Source of the DNA: Owenia fusiformis
Taxonomy: Eukaryota > Annelida > Polychaeta > Sabellida > Oweniidae
Length of the DNA: 64,000 nucleotides
Reading direction: 5' to 3'
Assembly: GCA_903813345.2 (NCBI GenBank)
Contig: CAIIXF020000011.1
Span: 11,442,842-11,506,841, forward strand
Shown: positions 33,940 through 61,949 of the stretch, one piece after another
How positions within the stretch are numbered: position 1 is the stretch's first letter
Layout: the number at the start of each line of letters is the position of its first letter
The notes under the pieces: generated by a model
Databases searched by the model: none
Told to the model about the DNA's origin: nothing
What the model saw: the letters and a program-made list of their open reading frames with translations, nothing else
Translations under genes and position numbers: made by a program

Positions 33940-36900
33940 TCATGCTTTGGCAGCCAGTCCTTTTAAATCTGCAATGCACTTTGATATAGCATCTTTTTCC
34001 TGAAAATAAATAGACATTTAGCCAGTGTTACTTTCTCATAAAAGATATTAGTTCACGGTTTCAAAGGAAACAGTGAATACTGTAGATTGGGTTAATTTGG
34101 CGCCCGCTTTAATTTGGCGAAATTGAAAAATTCGCCAATATAAATCTCCGCCAAAATTTAGAATGAATCCCCGGGAATCATCTAGGGTATTTCGTCCAGT
34201 GTATTAAGGTCACTTCCGGTTTATTTTTCCAAAAATATGAAAAAATGTCTCTCATAAATTGGCTCAGAACTAGTCAGTCACTCATTTATACTCAGGGAAA
34301 AGTAGCAGCATCGATTGAGGTGTAAAATGTAAAGGATGATCTCACAAAAATGTACAAACGTGGTGAATATCATCAGTGGTCCTCAAAAGAAAAAATGAAC
34401 ATAGCCAAACATGCCCATTTAGATCTAGATCTACATGGTATTTCGCAAACAGCGCGTAAGTTTAACATTCCATTAACATTTTTTTTGCATATCCGCCAAA
34501 TTAAATAGCCGCCAATATGCCAAAAATGGCAAAATCGCCAAATTAAGTAGCGCCAAATTAACCCAATCTACAGTAATAAAAAAACTCTTATTCATCTTTA
34601 CAAACTTGTTTCAGACATTCTATTCTGTTATCCTGTTATATTCTCAACAGGATGTCTTACAAAATCTGATTAAACCTGGTTGTTGACATCATTTTGGCAA
34701 AATATCATGGTACATTGATATTTGATCTGGACCTTGAATGGGTAAAATTGAACTTACTTGTTGTGGGGTGATTCCTTTAATAACATTCTGTACAATCCAG
34801 TTAACCATGTGCTCCTGTTCAAACCTAATGCGTGTATTCTGTCTGTCTAGTTGGTAGTCCTAAAAATAAATGTATGTCAACTTCAGGGAAAATCATGTCT
34901 CTCTTATAAGACAGTCTATTTTAATTTGATGAAGAGTTGGGAGTACATTGTAGCTCCAAATAGCAGTTTAAGTTAGAGTTGAAGCGACGGTTATATCCGC
35001 CATTTGTGTCAACGGTATATGACTTTACCGTTGTCAGGCTATTCCGGTGTGATATTTCAACAGGTACTCTATGCCGATTGTACTACAAAAGCCAGGCTGG
35101 GGCAGATGTCAAACTAGTTTTGCACACAGTTCTGCACCCGTCTCAACCTAACCCTCATAGATATAGCTCTCTGTAAATATTTCCTTGGGCTGCTTTTTTA
35201 ATGTGAAAGTACATGTATAGGTCATTTGCTTTGTTTCTAAATCTAAACACAGAAATTACACTCAACAGTTACTCACTAGTCTTGATTTGACAGCTCTGTA
35301 AGCCTCACTGAGACGTTCCCTATATTGAGCTTCTAACTGCAAGTCAACATTCTCCTACAATGCAAAAATACATTTATGTGAAATTGCTTTGAGCTCTTGT
35401 GAACACACTATAATTGCCCAGCCATAAAAACCCGTAAAAGTATGTACATGTATTATACTAGTATTCTTTGTAAAATCAATAGGATTGATGAGAAATCTGT
35501 AAAAGATCAAGTTCAACTTCAGGTGATAGATGGATGAATGAATTAAATTAGCAGTATTTTGACCCCATATTGAGGTCATATTGATTTTTTTGATACAGAC
35601 AAGCAATTTGAATTTTGGAGCCAATAATAATGATCATAGAACTGATGTTCTTTTATATAAAGTTCACCAAAAAGGCTAACAGCTGTATTGATCATCCTCA
35701 TATTCATAATAATCATATAGAACTTTAAATACAATAAATAGACTTGGACACAAACCTGTATTTATCAATAATTGAATTCTGACAGAAATAATTACTACAA
35801 AATGATAAGTATCGATGCTGCGAAAAATGTAGGGTCTGAAAATTTTCTGTTAAGAAACTTTCATCAAAATGTAAATTATGGGCAATTTATGTGCTAATGA
35901 ATAAATTATGCAGCATTTTCATAACTCAACAGGGTAAAACTGCGCTATTCTAAACTGCTTTAATGCTGTTTAATATTATTTCAAAGCAGAACTTATGCAT
36001 CAACAAAAGTCAAGTACCTCATGGACTTGAACATCATTTCAAAACTAGCACTAATGATTTTTCAATTGACTTGTTTTTACACTCGCCAATGAAAAAAAAT
36101 TACACTCACCACAGTGTTGCCACTGATGATAGATTATATGTAAACTCAAAAGTTTTCTTGTGAATAAAAATCTTTAAAAAGAAAGTATTATGTTCATCAA
36201 CGTACTTAAAATTGACTTTCTTCTATAATATTCAACTAGACAACAGCAACTCCAAAGCGTAGCAAATCCCACCAAACAGCCATGGCTGGCATTTTTACCA
36301 ATAAAGTATATAGCAAAAATCGTGAAATAACCCAAAAATGGCCACCATTTTGAAAATGGTTGCTCACTTTAGCCAAATAGTCATAAGAAAATGTAATATG
36401 CTTCTTAGTAGGCACATATAAAATTTCAACAAAATCGCACACACATACATGTATTAATGACGGCCATTTTTCAAAAAAGTCACCTACTAGACAAAATGTC
36501 ATAAGACAGGGTGCCACCCTTATGAGTATTCACATATCAAATATGAGAAAATCGCTTTTTAAAATTACTTTTCAAGTTATAGTAAAAAACACAAAATAAC
36601 ACATGCAAAATGGTTGCCATTTTTCACCACCTAATCCCCAAAGTGTCGTTAAACAGTATGCCAAGCTTATAGTATTTACATATCAAATATGAACACAATC
36701 GCTCCACTACTCTTTGAGTAGAACTTCTACCCCCATAGGGTATGTGTGTACAAAATATGAACAAAATCGGGCTAGCGATATTTGAGTTATTGCCCGGGCG
36801 GATGGATGGACGGACGGACGAATGGAGGTATTCTTCCCTATATCCCTCCGAACTTTGTTCAATGGGATAACAGTGGTGAATTTCATGTTCGACAATGTGG

Positions 36901-39900
36901 CAAGGAACTTCAATTTTACACTCGTCTCAAATATTTACATCTACCTTGGGCAACTGTCGATTGGATATGACCCACACTGAGTCTCTCACCTTTTTTGCCT
37001 CAAAGAGATGTGTTTGTCCCTCTTCCCTCCAAAGACCTTCATCAATCTGCTTGATCATTTCCTTAGAGTTCACTTTGGCATCTTCAATAGGTTGGTGCCA
37101 TTTGGCTTTCATGTATGACTGAAAACAAGAAATATTGATCAAAATCAGAAATATGATCCTCTTCTTGGAGACATTTATAGATGCTTTGTAGAGTTTTTCT
37201 CTAAACACTATATCCTTTATTCATTTCACCAGAAGACAAAACTCCTTGTATGAGCAAAGAACAATTTTTTGCTTAATCACAGGCTGGTATCGAAATATTT
37301 GTCCGCTGTGACGGAGCATGCTATTTTTCATAAAAACACAAAGAATACTTCACGATTTATTTTTTAACTCATATGTTTCGTTATGCCATACAAAATTACT
37401 TACTCCATGCAATGGATATATCATTTGCGGGTAACTTTCACTTCTGTTTGAAGTCCAATTACGCTGGGAAGAAAAGCTATTGAAAATGGCGCCGGAGTAT
37501 CATACTTCAAAATGTACCATTTCTTGTTTAACTTTCTAATGGCACGATATAGTGACACGATAATATTTACACATGGTTTCAGCATAACTATGAAGGTATA
37601 AATGAGATGTTGATGTATTTGGTCTTTTTAATTCTTTTATAAAAAATAATGTTTAATTTTTTTGTCCGCTGTGACGGAGCAGTTGCAAATGTGAACTGTG
37701 AAAATGCTCCGTCACAGCGGACAAAAAATATTAATATTATTTTTTATAAAAAAAATTAAAAAGACCCAATGCATTAATATCTCATTAATACATTCAGAGT
37801 TATGCTTAAAACATATGTTAATATTATCATGTCACTATATCATGCCATTAAAAAGTTAAAAAAGAAATGGTACATTTTAGAGTTTGATACTCTAGCGTCG
37901 TTTTCAATAGATTTTACTCCTAGCGTTATTGGACTTCAAACAGAAGTGAAGGTTACAAGCAAATGATATATCCATTGCATGGAGTAACTAATTATCTTTG
38001 ATATAACGAAACATATGAGTTAAAAAATAAATCGTGAAGCATTCTTCGTGTTTTTATGAAAAATAGCATGCTCCGCCACAGCGGACAAATCTTTCGATAC
38101 CAGCCTGTGTTAATACCTAAATATATTTTGGTGAAAATGTGATATTTTCAAATGAGCAAACGAAAGTAGATGTGTATACATTCTAAACAGCCATAATATG
38201 TTTTCAGATCTAGTTGATGTGTGGAGACTTCAAATGGAAATATATTTCTCAAATGGATGTAAATTCTGAACTACCAATTATGAAAAAGTCTAATATTTGA
38301 CGTCAAAACTAGAAAACTACTTTAACTGCATAATTATTTTCAAACAAAAAACTAAAATTCATATTTTTCATCAGATTAATTCAATAATCTAGTCTGGCCT
38401 GAAGTTTTTGACCATGTACTGTACTTACTTCTGATAATTCATCTAGGTATTTTCCAATGCTTGGACCGAATTTTTTAGCTACTAAGGCGAACATAATCCA
38501 GAAAGAGATGAGTTCAGAAAATGTATGGTCGATGACTAATAGTTCTTTAGAAAAAGCTGTTAAGACAACACCAGTTCCGAGTACATATGGACCTGAAATG
38601 AAATTAAAGAATTTCAGACTGGAATCAAATATGCTCAAAGGTTTCCTCTTGTCATGTCTATTACATGGCAGGGGTTTCATAAATAGGAAGTAACAGGCAA
38701 TGAACTGCCTGACTTCTTGATTTAATATACAACTTATAGAGTGTTAACGACACCCTTGATGACACAATCCTTACTAACTCTATGGTGATTGATTCTTAGA
38801 TTGTCCACACTAACAGCTAAACTTGCACTATGGATTTCACAATATTGTGGTAATGCAAGTATGAATGCTATCAGTGAAGGTATATTTCTATAACACACTA
38901 ATGACTCATGCACTTCTGATGGTACAACCAATAAAGTTGTTGGACACATTTTGGATGCAAAAACATCTTTTAACATAAGTCCCAGAAGTGGATCTAAGGA
39001 ATGTGTATGATTTAATTCTATAAACTTAAGACACATGTTTCATTTTTCCATATTGCTCAGTGGAACCCTACTAAGCCAAAATTTCCTAAAATTTAGTCAG
39101 AAAATAATTTTAATGCTAATTCTCCCTTTCGCGGTTCGCTGTTTGAATCAGAACGTTCGCAAATATGTTCCGAAAAAGCACTCAAAAAGGACAAAATTTG
39201 ATTGGTCAATATTTTCCCACTATGCATTTCGCGTAGCTATTTGCGTGACCCGAAAGTTCTAAATCAAACTTATTACGAAATTTTGTTTTTACACCCGCAC
39301 GCTAAATAAAACAATGACACCAATGGAATTATTCTTTTTTGTCATTGCTTTAATAGTCAGTATACCGAGTTTAATCAATAAAAGATTGTACAATGAACAA
39401 CAAAATTCGGAAACGAGTACTATAGATTTGCTTTCGGACCACTGAACAGATTGACCTAGATAATAGCCACGCGTCTTCTTTGGTCTACTGCTCAGTTGTT
39501 TTTGGGTTTTCAACGTAACTCTATAATGTAATTTGAAGATGAACACTTTTATTCAGTTGTCGCATTGATGTTGCAGTTTGTAGTGCGGTAAGATTGGCAT
39601 GAAAGTATTGAAAGTCGAATGGAATTGTTTTTTCCAATATGGCGACTAGTCAACTGATCACGTGACCTTCTCTTCCGGAATATTTTCTCACTTTTCCATC
39701 GTCGTTTTCACCACGCTATGAATCAATACAATGAAAAAATAGCTGTTATATTAAGATTAATATGAGATCAATCGTTTCTAATAATTTTTTCTGTACTCTC
39801 GTACAGGAATATGAACGAATATATCGTTTGAAAAATTGGTGTGAAAATCCCCATGTTAAACCTATGAGGGAAAACAAGGAAGTATAAATTTGTTCCTCCG

Positions 39901-42900
39901 CGAACTGCATCATGGGAAATATTTTGACCTTATAAGGAAAGATTTTCGCGTCTCCTCTTTTGACGAGGGAACAACGATTTCGAGAATTGAAAAATGAACT
40001 TTCTTCATCATGTAAAAGTTCAGCTTTTTTGATGATGGAATAAGGGTTATTCTTGTCTCATTTCGAACCCGCTATATATTTTTGATGAAATGCTTTGACA
40101 ATGACAAGAGACATTTGCAAGTGGGATTTTATTATCAACTTACCAGAAACTCCAGTTTTTTCTTCTAAGTATTTAAACCAACTTTCTGGGAAGATTCCCA
40201 TTCTAGTATTTGGAGTCTTTTCAGCCATTTTGGTGATGGGGAAGTTTTTAACATCACGCTCTGGCCCATAATATATGGCATTGGCTTTGTCCCATTGTTC
40301 TGTAGAACCTGACCTTGCAGCAACTACAATCACTGGATGTTTTGTGACATGCTGGCGTAGTACAGCACCTGTAAATGAAAAAAAAGTAAGTTTATTCAAT
40401 TGGTAGCAAAAATGTACAAATAGATTTTCAGGTATGTTCGACCACTAGGTCATACACTACTTGAGATCGCTGCAGTGTTCTCCACATGATTTTTTCTCAA
40501 GTGGGTGCAAAATTCTTATTTTCAGAATTCTTACCGAAATTTGTCAAAATATGATTTTTTCTTGATTTTTTGATTTAAGTGGGTGCAAATGGATTTTCAG
40601 GTGAGTGCAAGTAAGTCATATGGAGCCAATCACCGTATGCTGTTATTTGGTGCTATTTTTTCTTATTTGGATATTTTTATCTCAATTGGAGATTTTCAGG
40701 TAAAACCGACCACTACTACTTTTTTCATGGCATGACTGCGTTGGTAGAACTTGAAATTTAAGAGTTACTTGAAGATAGGGAGTCTTACTTTCCTTCTAGA
40801 CACTAAAACACACATTTCAATGAAACCCTATCAGATGTGTGTTGTTCATGATGAAGCATAAGGGGAGGCATCAAAAGTTCGATGTCGGATAGAAAACTAA
40901 ATAAATCTAGTTAGGGGGGAGGGGGTTCAAACCCATTTCAGTTTGTTATCCGACAAATTTCAACATTTCAAATTTTTGGCAATTTCGACTCAGAATGCCT
41001 TGGAATGGTTTAAAAATAAAGATTTTACCTGATGCTTTCTTCATCAAGATCATTCCAATGGATTCTATTCTATCAATAGTTGTTAAAAGCCGCAAATTAC
41101 GATAGAAATTAACAAAAAACTAGATCTTGTTAAGCAATAATTTTTCAAATTCTCAAACCGGAAGTCAGTGATCAACTTTTATGGTATTTAGTTTTGGGGG
41201 GGGGGAGGGGGGGGGGGGTCAGAGTCAAAACTAGATTTATTTAGTTTCCGATCCGACATCGAACTTTTGATGCCTCCCCTAAGCAAAGTACTTGATTGAA
41301 ATTTGTGTAAATGCTTTTTGGACTTTTCCATTTTTCCTCATCTTGATTCAAAGGCGTTGCCCCTATCGCAAAAAGAATGTGTTGACCCTTGAACTTGTCT
41401 GATGTGAAAGTATAATATATTAAAAAAGAATGTTTTTGCCGACGAGTTTAAGAAAGCGTAGAGGAAGATGGCCAGTTGTAAGACAGAGCTGTTGGTCTGA
41501 ACAAAGTGCTGAGTACAAAGAATGAATGAGTAGTCTGCTGTGTAGTGGTGGGACTCGCCCGAATTTTCGGACTTGATTATCGGGACCAAACTGACGACCA
41601 TTAATCGAATAAATTCGATTTTTTCCAAAGTTTTGAAGGGAATCTCCCAACCCGCTGCCAACCACTTTTTTGATGTAAATCATCGATGTTATTGAAAAAA
41701 CAAATAAAGTGCAATGTGTTACATACCTTCAAACATGTTTTTTGTTTATTTTATCAACTCTAAAGGCGTATAACAAATAAAAAAGACGACCGGGAGTAAA
41801 ATTTCGACCTTATTATTATCATACTATAGCATTTCGTACAGAGCTCACTGAACAAACTGCTTTTGGAGATAAGGTTAGATCCCGGAAGTAAAAGAAATGA
41901 ACAAAAACAAATTGGTTTCTACATGTTATTTTACGTTTTATTAGCTGATTATAGATCAACATGTAAGTACTTTTACAGTAAATAGTGTTCCTGACTCGAA
42001 TTGACGTAACCAAACTCGAATGGTACACAATTCGAGCCGAAATCGGAGGTGAAAACAAAAATCGAATATCAAATTTTTTTCCCCAAACGAGTGATTATTC
42101 GAGTTGCCGATTTATCGTAGCACCACTACTGCTGTGTTAGTCTATTACTACAGTAGGACCTGATCTTGATGCTTTACAATTTAGACCAAAATAAAGAAGA
42201 ATAAACACACATGTAAATCATAAAATCAATGAACAATCATTCAATTTTCACATAGGGGAAATGGTCCTATCATCGCACAGGTACTCTGGAAAACAACTGA
42301 CAGTTTCAAAAATGATAACTTCAACTTACTATGAGACTATGAAACAAAAGATCAACCTGTCTTCTAAAATTTAAGTCGTGCTTGACATTTCTCAATCTCC
42401 GAACACTAACACTTAAGTCTTTAAGACCCCTTAGACTCGCATGTGTGGTGGTCCTAATTATCACTCAGTCGTAGAGCTGGCATCGAATAGGATTTTAATG
42501 TCGACATGTCGGAGCTCTCGATCGACAATGATATCGACACTGTCGGGTCCAATGATATTCGAAAAATGAAAAAAAATTTGAAGAAAATCCGTCTGAATTT
42601 TAGATTTTCTAGGCTTGTAATTAGCAATACGATGCACAATAGTCATCCTCAGTTGTATGTTTTATATTTAACTTGCAGGTAAACCATGTTCAAGTATCAG
42701 ACTTTGACGAAAAAGCAATAAATAGACATAAAACTACGATTTCTGTTGTTATTTCTGGGCAGCCATTGAAAATAAATCTCTAGGGTAAATCTCGAGGGGC
42801 CCCGAGACCTAATTCGAGAGCAGGAAGTCGATCAAAACAAAAAAGAAAATTTGAAATTGTAAGCGGTAAAACTTCACTAAAATACACCATACAGCAGGTA

Positions 42901-44865
42901 GTAACAAAGATTTTAATTCATAGGGAAATAGCTTATTATGTTGTGAGTTCCGACTGTCGATCAAGAGGCGTTGTGTCGACATGGGTGTCGCAGAGAGCAT
43001 TCGACTGACAATCGACCATTCCGACATTTGATGCCAGCTCTACTCAGTCGTCCTAATTATTGCATGGTTGTGTTTCGAGTGGTATTTCATGATTCTATAT
43101 ACATATCACTGTGTTGATAATAGATGTATACAAATGCTATACACAATCATTTTTGTATCTGTTTTAGTGTAAAAATCAACAAAATATACCTAATTCACTT
43201 ACTTTTCTATCTTTATTTGGAGGGGGTCAAACTTTGTCAGATGAATTTCACTTCTTGCACAATTGCATTTATGACAATAGCGGAAGTAAATAATTTTTAA
43301 AAAATGAAGAAATATTTCTAAATAATAAATCATGAAGATTGGGAGTAATGGTATTGAGCTGGTGTTACTAACACTGGTATAACACTGGTATTTTAACTAT
43401 TTAGGACAATCATGCGATAATTAGGACCGCGCGATAATTAGACCATTTCCCCTATGGTCAGGAATTTTTCGTATTGAAACTTCAAGACCTCACATAGTCC
43501 AACAACATTAGACCTAGCCTGGGCCTCGTTTCTTATCTGACATGTCTTATGGCCCCGGCTAGGTCTAACCTCCATGATCATTTTGCCCTTGATGCCTTAA
43601 TTTAATCGTTCAGCAGGTTTCGACAAGCGGAACTAATTAAACCCTGAAACCATGGTCATATTACACAAAGAATGTGATTCAAGCATGCATACATACCTTA
43701 TGAATACATACACACCATCCCGTATCCCCTTTAGACCCTATTGATGCATAATTACGGAAATATTGGAGACAGGTTTGGAATATAACGAAAATGTCGGTCA
43801 GTTTCGGTAACATCGAAATTGCAAATCGTATCAGAAATTAACCGTCATCGCGGCACTGCATTTACAAAAAGTAGGATTGCAATTAATAACTATTTTGCGT
43901 GTAAACACGCGCTATATAAATCAATCAAAGATACCTGCTATCCTCAAAATTTATCTTTTAATGCGATATATCACGATAATATTATCAATCTATTTGACAA
44001 CAATTTCGTTTCGCTAGTAGTTTAATTTTACGATCCGGGACACTCGGACGAACAGACACAATGACGGACATGCGGAAATGTCATTTTAGAGATCGGTAAG
44101 TGTAGCCTCATTTTACGAGTATAAATGAACATTTAACGCAATAATATTGTGTTAAATCGCTTGATGTTATGTGTTTTTATATTATTGTCAAGTATCAATT
44201 GCACATTATCGCGGCAAAATGGTTTCGATGGATCCAGAACTTGCATCAACATGATCAAAGGAAAGAATAGCAAAGAGGTTAAACTCAATAACGGCCCCAA
44301 GAAAATTCCTAATAGTAAAGAATGCCGTTATTGAGTTCAACGACGTTGAAGTAGACCTCACAAGGAAATCATTCAGTTTCACAGTTCATCTTGTGCTTAA
44401 TGCTCAATGGTTGGCGGAAAATAGGTGATAGGGGATCATTGAAATGTGTGTTCTAAAGTCTAGGCTAGAAGACTCCCAATCTTCAGGTAACTCTTATATT
44501 TCGAGTTTTACCTTCCGACGCAGTCAGGCCATGAAAAAAGAATTAGGTCATAGGGAATGTGACAGGTCATAGGTAAAGGCTTTCTTGAAAGCAACGTCTG
44601 TCTATATCTAATTCAAACGTTTTTATTTAATTGTTTTTAACCTAGGCTAAGCGAGCCCTAGGTCCATAAGCATAGATCTACTGGCCAAAATTTGTTTTGG
44701 GGAAAAAAAATAAGACAAAATTTGACAGTGGGTATGAAACTCACTACAACAGGCAGAAAATTAAACAATATTCAGCATCAATACTTATCAATTAAAAGAG
44801 ATATCATTTATTATTTGAAATTAGATTGTTTACGTACCCGTTCGCAGTGCGAGCCGAGAAAACAT
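33940..44865 (-). CDS. ATP5PB: Mitochondrial ATP synthase peripheral-stalk subunit b, complete
   Basis: Seven exons on the minus strand: 44865-44838, 40368-40144, 38592-38429, 37118-36990, 35354-35277, 34859-34758 and 33999-33940. Phases fit at all six joins and give 261 residues (human 256). The start MFSRLALRTG looks like a mitochondrial presequence (Arg, Leu, Ser). From residue 85, GPYVLGTGVVLTAFSKELLV and the following hydrophobic stretch form the membrane hairpin. The rest is the charged stalk helix, ending in EKDAISKCIADLKGLAAKA, close to the human KCIADLKLLAKKA. Subunit b holds F1 to the membrane a-subunit in complex V of the inner mitochondrial membrane. Exon 1 is 28 nt, and intron 1 (4.5 kb) holds three MITEs. 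Confidence 0.95.
34080..34573. mobile_element. CTGTAGATTGGG MITE (494 bp) in ATP5PB intron 6
   Basis: CTGTAGATTGGGTTAATTTG at the left and CAAATTAACCCAATCTACAG at the right are inverted, with TA outside each end. The interior repeats TTTGGCGAAAT and GCCGCCAATAT words. Relatives lie in RPL13A intron 5. Confidence 0.85.
34985..35065. repeat. Dispersed repeat fragment shared with 19.9 kb
   Basis: CCATTTGTGTCAACGG, GACTTTACCGTTGTC and AGGCTATTCCGGTGTGAT recur, inverted, at about 19920-19995. The parent element is not identified. Confidence 0.55.
36236..36960. repeat. Dispersed repeat in ATP5PB intron 4, inverted copy at 60.9-61.2 kb
   Basis: CAACAGCAACTCCAAAGCGTAG and CAGCCATGGCTGGCATTTT recur inverted near 61090-61160. 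The distal part ends in GGATGGACGGACGG and GAAGAATACCTCC-like sequence, followed by GGGATATAGGGAA (inverse), which is also seen near 60890. Its class is unknown. Confidence 0.55.
37278..38109. mobile_element. Compact foldback MITE (832 bp, two arms of about 410 bp) in ATP5PB intron 3
   Basis: CACAGGCTGGTATCGAAA at the left and TTTCGATACCAGCCTGTG at the right are inverted, and the arms stay matched to a short loop at 37690-37700. TTAAT flanks both ends (37273-37277 and 38110-38114). Each arm has two GCTGTGACGGAGC blocks. The left arm matches 8495-8895, so this is the small relative of the giant foldback element. Confidence 0.88.
38593..40143. other. ATP5PB intron 2, nothing recognised
   Basis: No transposon end or coding domain was identified. 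The minus-strand frame 38734-39036 (100 residues) has no family I recognise and no flanking splice sites that would add it to ATP5PB. Confidence 0.4.
40861..41280. mobile_element. MITE of 420 bp with about 60-bp inverted ends, in ATP5PB intron 1
   Basis: AGGGGAGGCATCAAAAGTTC plus GATGTCGGAT at the left mirrors ATCCGACATC plus GAACTTTTGATGCCTCCCCT at the right. The flanks AAGCATA and AAGCAAA are similar but not identical, so a TSD is only suggested. The interior has G-rich runs at both sides. Confidence 0.78.
41543..42128. mobile_element. hAT-type MITE (586 bp) with 8-bp TSD, in ATP5PB intron 1
   Basis: TAGTGGTGGGACTCG and CGTAGCACCACTA form imperfect inverted ends. CTGCTGTG flanks both (41535-41542 and 42129-42136). 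The interior has ATTCGAGT and TCGAATAAATTCGA words. No transposase. Confidence 0.88.
42472..43042. mobile_element. hAT-type MITE (571 bp) with 8-bp TSD, in ATP5PB intron 1
   Basis: TAGAGCTGGCATCGAA and TTTGATGCCAGCTCTA are inverted. CTCAGTCG flanks both (42464-42471 and 43043-43050). Its ends and its GTCGACATG-rich arms resemble the MITE at 25432, so the two belong to one family or to sister families. Confidence 0.9.
44278..44341. repeat. Short hairpin (16-bp stem)
   Basis: TTAAACTCAATAACGGC and GCCGTTATTGAGTTCAA face each other about 30 bp apart in ATP5PB intron 1. No function is assigned. Confidence 0.6.
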
Positions 44866-45001
44866 GTCGATTTATGAATTTTTCGCCGGCTCCCGGATTC
44901 AATATGGCGGCGGGAAGCCGTGATTTTAAAAAGACATCCCCGGCATTGTCGTTATTTGATTCGGGCACCTGTAACTTACCGTCAAGCAGTCGAATGTCAA
45001 C
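44866..45001. promoter_or_regulatory. Bidirectional promoter of ATP5PB and JIP1
   Basis: Only 136 bp separate the two divergent ATG codons. The stretch is more GC-rich than its surroundings and has no TATA box. AATATGGCGGC at 44901-44911 fits the YY1 element, which in animals often fixes the start site of TATA-less and bidirectional promoters. A shared promoter is inferred from the geometry; no transcript evidence is available. Confidence 0.7.
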
Positions 45002-61872
<16,871 letters not shown>

Positions 61873-61943
61873 TGTATGAATATGTGTACGTGTTATGGTT
61901 ATAATGTGATATTCCAAGCACATTGACGCTGATGTTGAAAGTA

Positions 61944-61949
61944 AATAAA
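61944..61949 (+). terminator. MAPK8IP1: Poly(A) signal AATAAA after JIP1
   Basis: AATAAA lies 72 bp after the JIP1 stop codon. It may be an early site only; a longer 3' UTR with later signals is possible. Confidence 0.5.

Noticed and set aside
38734-39036. 100-codon frame in ATP5PB intron 2
   Set aside because: There is no recognisable family, no codon-level support, and it would break the ATP5PB frame if included.
44043-44096. Possible first exon ATGACGGACATGCGG ending in GTAAGT
   Set aside because: It has a good donor but no matching downstream exon; JIP1 exon 1 at 45002 explains the plus-strand gene, so this stays unsupported.
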